Shown here: one piece after another, positions 4,771 through 8,969 of the stretch
How positions within the stretch are numbered: the stretch's first letter is position 1
Layout of the letters: the number at the start of each line of letters is the position of its first letter
NCBI GenBank assembly: GCA_034666965.1
Contig: JAXDKT010000030.1
Location: 1 to 8,969 of the forward strand
From: Chersky-267 sp034666965
GTDB lineage: Bacteria; Chloroflexota; Limnocylindria; Limnocylindrales; CSP1-4
Length of the DNA stretch: 8,969 bases
Reading direction: 5' to 3'
The notes under the pieces: model-generated
The model's database searches: none
What the model saw: only the letters and a program-made list of their open reading frames with translations
What the model was told of the DNA's origin: nothing
Program-made: the position numbers and the translations under genes

Positions 4771-6375
4771 ATGCCCGCCCAGCGATCCCCCGGCGAGAGC
4801 CGGCAACGTCCATCCGCCGAGTCGCGCTTTGGGTGGCATCCCGAGCCGGGGCTCATCGGCGTCGACGAGGAACCGACCGCGCGGGTCGCGCTCGAGCGGC
4901 TCGGCGCCGCCGCCTGGCAAACGGCTCTCGATTACCTCTTCGGCGAAGCGTTCCGCCAATCGACCGGCGGCCCGACCGACTACCTCGACCTGCGCCGGAC
5001 GTTCTACGGCCCGGCCGGTGGTCCCGGCCCGGCGCCGCACGACCCGACGCCGTCGGCCGAGCTCCTGGCCGAGTTCACGACCCGGCTCGCCCCCTACCAG
5101 CTCAACTCGTGGCATCCGCGCACGCTGAGCTACTTCACCCCGCCGCCGCTGACGATGTCGATCGTCGGCGAGCTCCTGGCCCAGTTCACCAACCAGGGCG
5201 TCGACGTCTGGCACGCCGGCCCCAGCAGCGCGTTCGTCGAGGAGGAGGTCGGGCGCTGGCTGTGCGACCTCGTCGGCTACGGACCCGAGAGCTTCGGGAT
5301 CCTGACCTCGGGCGGGGTCATGGCCAACCTCATGGCGATGACCGTCGCCCGCGACATCCATCTTCGAAGGATCCTGGGTCTGTCCGAGCCGCCCCGGGGG
5401 CGGCATCTGGACGGAGTCCGTGCCTACGCGTCCGAGCAGACTCACTTCTCGATCGCCCGCGCCCTCGACGAGCTCGGCTTTCCCCCGGACACGCTGCACC
5501 TCGTCCCGGCCGACGACGACTTTCGATTGCGCGGTGAGCCGGTGGCGCGGGCGATCGCCGAGGACCGGGCCGCTGGCCTCACCCCCTGGGCGATCTCCGC
5601 CGTCGCGGGCTCGACCAACACCGGCTCGGTTGACCGGACCGAGGAGCTCGCCGCGGTCGCCCGGCGCGAGGGGCTGTGGCTGCACGTCGACGCGGCCTAC
5701 GGCGGTGGCGCCCTGCTGTCCGAGCGCGACCGACCGCGGCTGCCCGGCATGGAGCAGGCCGACAGCGTCACGATCGATCCGCACAAGTGGTTCTTCCAGG
5801 CCTACGACATCGGCGGGCTCCTGGTCCGCCAGGGCGACCACCTGGTCGAGGTCTATCACCACAGCCCCGAGTACTACCGCGGCGGCGAGGCCCCGGCCGA
5901 CGCGACCCCGGCGGACGGGATCGGGGCCGACGGTGAGCCGCTCAACTACTACCAGCGCTCACTCGAAGGCACCCGGCGCTGGCGAGCCCTCAAGCTGTGG
6001 ATGAGCTGGAAGCATCTGGGCACCGTCGGGCTCGGCCGCCTGGTCGAGGCCAACAACGACCTGGCCGGCTACCTCGCCCGCGCCTGTGCCGCGGCCGACG
6101 ACTTCGAGGCGCTCCCGGCCGAGCCCGAGCTGTCGGTCGTCTGCTTCCGGCACCTGCCCGGCGGTGCGGCGGCGGCGGCGCGGATGGAGCCGGCGGATCT
6201 CGACGCCCACCAGGACCGGATCCAGGCGGCGCTGGTCGCCTCCGGTGACGGCTGGGTGGGCACGACCCGCTTGCGCGACGCGACGTGGCTCCGGGCCGGG
6301 ATCGTCAACTACCTCACGACCGAGGCCGACATCGACCGGATCCTCGACGATCTGCGCCGGATCGCCCGGGACTGA
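4771..6375 (+). CDS. Group II PLP-dependent amino acid decarboxylase
   Basis: A fold-type I PLP enzyme of the Pyridoxal_deC family, which removes the carboxyl group from an amino acid (aromatic, glutamate or diaminobutyrate type). The 534-residue product, counted from the ATG at 4771, has NSWHP near residue 112, TSGGVMANLMA (179-189, cofactor-phosphate region), AGSTNTGSVD, HVDAAYGGG (305-313) with Asp307 expected to contact the pyridine nitrogen, and IDPHKWFF with the PLP-binding Lys339. The C-terminal small domain follows (about 400-534). Its length is normal for the family. The substrate cannot be read from the sequence; the HKWFFQAYDIGGLLVR context is not the classical GadB or DOPA decarboxylase one. 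GTG at 4738 or 4768 could also serve as a start, but TACCAT 6 nt before the ATG favours 4771. It is the only plus-strand gene and separates the two pyr units. No transporter or partner gene is beside it. Confidence 0.9.
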   Translation: MPAQRSPGESRQRPSAESRFGWHPEPGLIGVDEEPTARVALERLGAAAWQTALDYLFGEAFRQSTGGPTDYLDLRRTFYGPAGGPGPAPHDPTPSAELLAEFTTRLAPYQLNSWHPRTLSYFTPPPLTMSIVGELLAQFTNQGVDVWHAGPSSAFVEEEVGRWLCDLVGYGPESFGILTSGGVMANLMAMTVARDIHLRRILGLSEPPRGRHLDGVRAYASEQTHFSIARALDELGFPPDTLHLVPADDDFRLRGEPVARAIAEDRAAGLTPWAISAVAGSTNTGSVDRTEELAAVARREGLWLHVDAAYGGGALLSERDRPRLPGMEQADSVTIDPHKWFFQAYDIGGLLVRQGDHLVEVYHHSPEYYRGGEAPADATPADGIGADGEPLNYYQRSLEGTRRWRALKLWMSWKHLGTVGLGRLVEANNDLAGYLARACAAADDFEALPAEPELSVVCFRHLPGGAAAAARMEPADLDAHQDRIQAALVASGDGWVGTTRLRDATWLRAGIVNYLTTEADIDRILDDLRRIARD

Positions 6376-6503
6376 GACCCAGCCCACGCCCGACGGCGTC
6401 CCGCTGCCACGAGCCGCGCCGGGCCGATGCCCGGGAGGTCGAGCCCGACCCCGACGATCCGCCGCCCCACGCGTTGCCCGAGGCCTCAACCGCGAATCTC
6501 GAG

Positions 6504-6529
6504 CGCGCCCCGAGTGAGGGACGGGCGCG
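6504..6529 (-). terminator. Weak hairpin in the convergent gap
   Basis: A perfect 7-bp stem (CGCGCCC at 6504-6510 pairing with GGGCGCG at 6523-6529) with a 12-nt loop starts 4 nt past the deacylase stop. There is no T-tract on either strand, so it is not a canonical intrinsic terminator. The rest of the 158-nt gap (6376-6533) shows nothing I can identify. Confidence 0.22.
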
Positions 6530-6533
6530 GGAC

Positions 6534-7040
6534 TCAGTGCGGCTGCGGCTCCAGGGCCAGGCCCTCGACCACGGCCACGTTCGGCAGGGCGCGCAGGATC
6601 GCGGGTGAGGCGATGACCTTCCACGATCGGCTGCCGCCGCCGAGGACGATCCGCTCGCGAGCCATCACTCGAGCGTCGACCAGGATCGGCAGGTCGGCCG
6701 GCAGCCCGAACACCGTGACGCCACCGATGGTCATCCCGGTCAAATCCTGGGTCTCATCGTGGGCGGCGAACGACGCCTTGCGCGTCCCGAGCCGTTCGCG
6801 AACCGTGCGGTTCACGTCGAGCCGGGTGGTTGCCAGCACGACACAGGCGGCATAGACCGGCGGATGCGCCTTGCCGATGACCACGATCGTGTTGGCCGAG
6901 TCCTCCGGGGCAAAGCCGTAGGCGGCGCAGAACGCGGCCGTGTCGGCCAGGGCCGGATCGCATGGGAACAGCTCGTAGGGCACGCCCAGACCGCTGACCT
7001 GGCGCTCGAGCCAGGTCCGAGGGTCCTCCGCGTCCATCAT
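6534..7040 (-). CDS. YbaK/ProX-type aminoacyl-tRNA deacylase
   Basis: A 168-residue single-domain protein of the YbaK/aminoacyl-tRNA synthetase-associated domain family, whose members hydrolyse mischarged tRNAs (for example Cys- or Ala-tRNA(Pro)) in trans. Family hallmarks visible are the DTAAFCAAYGF segment (33-43), SANTIVVIGK (48-57) with the conserved Lys57, and the GGVTVFGLP-ADLPILVD region (106-122). An N-terminal PYELFPCD precedes the core, as is usual. Which tRNA it edits cannot be told. ATG at 7040 overlaps the pyrC TGA as ATGA, with GAGG 7 nt upstream; a second ATG follows immediately at 7037. It probably ends the pyrB-pyrC transcript, since the next gene is convergent. Its linkage to pyrimidine genes is not functionally obvious. 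Confidence 0.88.
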   Translation of the reverse strand: MMDAEDPRTWLERQVSGLGVPYELFPCDPALADTAAFCAAYGFAPEDSANTIVVIGKAHPPVYAACVVLATTRLDVNRTVRERLGTRKASFAAHDETQDLTGMTIGGVTVFGLPADLPILVDARVMARERIVLGGGSRSWKVIASPAILRALPNVAVVEGLALEPQPH

Positions 7041-8488
7041 CCCGGGTCCTCGTAGGCGATCCGGCCGGCCGCCACCGTCAGCAGCACCCGGCCGGCCAAC
7101 TCGCGGCCGATGAGCGGCGTGTTCTTGCCGCGCGATGCCAGAGCCGCGGCCTCAACCCGCCAGGTGGCCGAGCGGTCGAACACGACCAGGTCGGCCGGAG
7201 CACCCTCGACCAAGCCCCTCGAGCCGGCCCAGCCCGATGCGCCGAGCACCGCCGCGGGCCCGCTCGTCAGCGCCGCGATGGCTCGAGCGAGCGGTAGACG
7301 ACCGGCATCGACGGCCGCCAGGACGAGCCCGAGTGCCGTCTCGATCCCCGAGATCCCGTTCGCCGCCAGGCCGAACTCGACCTCCTTGTCGACCCGGGTG
7401 TGGGGGGCGTGGTCGGTCGCGATCGCGTCGGCGGTGCCATCGACGATGGCGGTCAGAACCGCCGCTGCATCCGCCGCGGCCCGGAGCGGTGGGTTGACCC
7501 GCAAGGCGGGGTCGTACGGCCCAGCGACGAGCGCGCCGTCGGCCCACGGGCTCCGACCGCGGCCGTCGTCGTCGAGCGCCTCCCAGGCCCACCGCCGCGC
7601 CCCCGCCAGCCACTCGTCGCTGAGCGCGAGATGGTGGGGCGTCACGTCGCAGGTCACCGGCAGCCCATCGGCCTTGGCCCGCCGGACGAGATCGAGCGCC
7701 GCGCCGGTCGACAGGTGGGTCAGGTGGAGCCGAGCCCTTGGCTGGTCCGCCAATGCGTCGGCCAGGATCGCGAGATCGCGCGCCACGGCGGACGCCTCGG
7801 CGGCCACCGGCCAGCCGCGCAGGCCGAGGACCGTCGCGACCAGACCCTCGTTCGCTTCGGCGCCCTCGGTCAGAACGGGATCCTCGGGGTGGTCGACGAC
7901 GACCCGGCCGAGCATCCCCGCGTAGACCAGGGCGCTGCGCAGGATCGCCGCCGAGCGGACGGGCGCGCCGTCGTCGCTGAAGCCGATCGCTCCCCCATCG
8001 GCCAGCTCGCCCAGCGCGGCCAGGGTCTCCCCCGCTCGACCGGCGCTCACGGCGCCGTAGGCCAGGACCTCGACCGGCGAGCCTGACCGACCGGCGGCGT
8101 CGCGGACCCGGGCCAGGACGCTGGCCTCATCGATCGCCGGAGCCGTATTGGGCATGACGCAGACGGTGGTGAACCCGCCGTGGGCAGCCGCTGCGGAGCC
8201 CGAGGCGACCGTCTCGGCATCCTCGAACCCGGGTTCGCGGAAGTGCGCGTGGAGATCGACGAAGCCGGGTGCCACGATCACGCCGCCGGCGTCGACTCCG
8301 TCGGCCTCATCACCCTCAAGCCAGACGACGCTGCGGACGATGCCGTCCTCGACGACGACGTCCCCGGGCCCCTCCCGACCGGTGGCCGGATCGACCAGCC
8401 AGGCCCGGCTGATCTCCAGGTCGCCGACCGCCCGGCCGGCGTTCGATGGCACCGTGGCACCGAGCAGGGGGCCGATCGCCTCAGCCAC
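7037..8488 (-). CDS. pyrC: Dihydroorotase, type I
   Basis: PyrC cyclises carbamoyl-aspartate to dihydroorotate, the third step of UMP synthesis, using a metal-dependent amidohydrolase barrel. The 483-residue product has DLHAHFREPG with metal ligands His80 and His82, the MPNTAP segment (112-117), SDDG (171-174), DHPED with His200, HLTHLS with His258, CDVTPHHL (280-287), RVNPPLR (330-336) and ATDHAPH with Asp359. The ligand sites appear intact, so it should be active rather than a PyrC-like pseudo-enzyme that only supports PyrB. It is longer than the usual ~425-430 residues, because of an N-terminal extension of about 20 and an insertion near 293-327 before RVNPPLR. GTG at 8488 overlaps the pyrB end by 8 nt, with GAGG 6 nt upstream. 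The next gene overlaps its TGA. Confidence 0.96.
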   Translation of the reverse strand: MAEAIGPLLGATVPSNAGRAVGDLEISRAWLVDPATGREGPGDVVVEDGIVRSVVWLEGDEADGVDAGGVIVAPGFVDLHAHFREPGFEDAETVASGSAAAAHGGFTTVCVMPNTAPAIDEASVLARVRDAAGRSGSPVEVLAYGAVSAGRAGETLAALGELADGGAIGFSDDGAPVRSAAILRSALVYAGMLGRVVVDHPEDPVLTEGAEANEGLVATVLGLRGWPVAAEASAVARDLAILADALADQPRARLHLTHLSTGAALDLVRRAKADGLPVTCDVTPHHLALSDEWLAGARRWAWEALDDDGRGRSPWADGALVAGPYDPALRVNPPLRAAADAAAVLTAIVDGTADAIATDHAPHTRVDKEVEFGLAANGISGIETALGLVLAAVDAGRLPLARAIAALTSGPAAVLGASGWAGSRGLVEGAPADLVVFDRSATWRVEAAALASRGKNTPLIGRELAGRVLLTVAAGRIAYEDPG

Positions 8489-8969
8489 CGCCGGCCTCGG
8501 GCGCCCTGCCGGTGGCGCCGGCCAGCAGATAGAGCAGGGCCATCCTGACGGCGACCCCGTTGGTGACCTGGTCGGTGATGACCGAGCGCGGATCGACCGC
8601 CACCTCGGGGGCGATCTCGACGCCCTCGTTCATCGGACCGGGGTGCATCACCAGCGCGTCCGGTCGGGCCACGTCCAGACGATCGAGGGTCAGCCCGAAC
8701 CGCGCGGCGTATTCCCGGAGCGAGGGCAGCAGCCCGCCGCTCATCCGCTCGCGCTGGATCCGGAGGGCCATCACCACGTCCGCGTCGCGCAGCGCCGCGT
8801 CGATGTCCGCGGTCAGGCTGAAGCGGCCGTGGCCGGGCACCCCCGCCATTGCGCCTGCCCAGCGCTCGAAGCCGCGCAGGAGCGTCGACGGGCCGCACAG
8901 CCACAGGTCGGCGCCGGCGGCGGTCAGCGACCAGATGTTCGAGCGGGCCACCCGCGAGTGGAGCACGTC
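8481..8969 (-). CDS. pyrB: Aspartate carbamoyltransferase, C-terminal part (partial)
   Basis: PyrB joins carbamoyl phosphate and aspartate to form carbamoyl-aspartate. Only the last 162 residues are inside the window; the N-terminal carbamoyl-phosphate domain lies past the right edge. The fragment opens inside DVLHSRVARSN, part of the conserved GDxxHSRVARSN of the aspartate domain. It continues with LCGPSTLL, VVMALRIQRERM (the MxLRxQxER motif), MHPGPMNEGVEI and DQVTNGVAVRMALLYLL, all in the expected order. The GTG at 8966 is an internal valine codon, not a start. The end carries a short Gly/Ala/Pro tail (ATGRAPEAGGG). The stop lies inside the beginning of pyrC, so the two are translationally coupled. 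No pyrI-type regulatory subunit is visible. Confidence 0.96.
   Translation of the reverse strand, partial: DVLHSRVARSNIWSLTAAGADLWLCGPSTLLRGFERWAGAMAGVPGHGRFSLTADIDAALRDADVVMALRIQRERMSGGLLPSLREYAARFGLTLDRLDVARPDALVMHPGPMNEGVEIAPEVAVDPRSVITDQVTNGVAVRMALLYLLAGATGRAPEAGGG

Noticed and set aside
4126..5862. 578-codon open frame on the minus strand across the decarboxylase
   Set aside because: Only its last 179 codons (from 4665) look like a protein. The rest is antisense to the well-supported decarboxylase and is Arg/Gly/Pro-rich without motifs, as expected from high GC.
6376..6533. Convergent gap checked for a small RNA or tRNA
   Set aside because: No cloverleaf, no conserved RNA motif and no T-tract terminator were seen; only a weak hairpin remains, recorded at low confidence.

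Overview
The window is about 9 kb of very GC-rich bacterial chromosome, with GTG starts, stop/start overlaps and strong third-position G/C that opens long spurious frames on both strands. Nearly all of it is a pyrimidine-biosynthesis locus on the minus strand. Class 1B dihydroorotate dehydrogenase (PyrD plus PyrK), a thermophile/Chloroflexus-type OPRT with a CPxC tail motif, and TANNNT boxes directly before start codons suggest a deep-branching, possibly Chloroflexota or actinobacterium-like lineage. The phylum is an inference only.

Layout, following minus-strand transcription from the right edge: pyrB (C-terminal 162 residues; its start lies beyond the window), pyrC (GTG start inside the pyrB end) and a YbaK/ProX-type aminoacyl-tRNA deacylase (ATGA overlap with pyrC) form one tightly packed unit. 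A 158-nt convergent gap follows. Next comes a plus-strand group II PLP-dependent decarboxylase, the only plus-strand gene. A 105-nt divergent gap leads back to the minus strand and a second unit: a two-TM protein, a small protein resembling a dimeric alpha/beta barrel, an acidic protein with an internally duplicated domain and a 15-Asp run, pyrK, pyrD, pyrE, and the start of a lipoprotein gene that runs off the left edge.

PyrB, PyrC, PyrD/K and PyrE carry carbamoyl phosphate plus aspartate through dihydroorotate and orotate to OMP. Carbamoyl-phosphate synthase (carAB) and OMP decarboxylase (pyrF) are not in the window. The uncharacterised genes lie directly upstream of pyrK, and the acidic protein is joined to pyrK by a GTGA stop/start overlap. 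This is the most unusual part of the locus. There is no sign of phage, transposon, CRISPR, tRNA or rRNA. Most of the window is conserved housekeeping. The novelty lies in the acidic repeat protein, lineage-specific insertions in PyrK and PyrC, a Gly/Ala tail on PyrE, and a possible leaderless divergent promoter pair.
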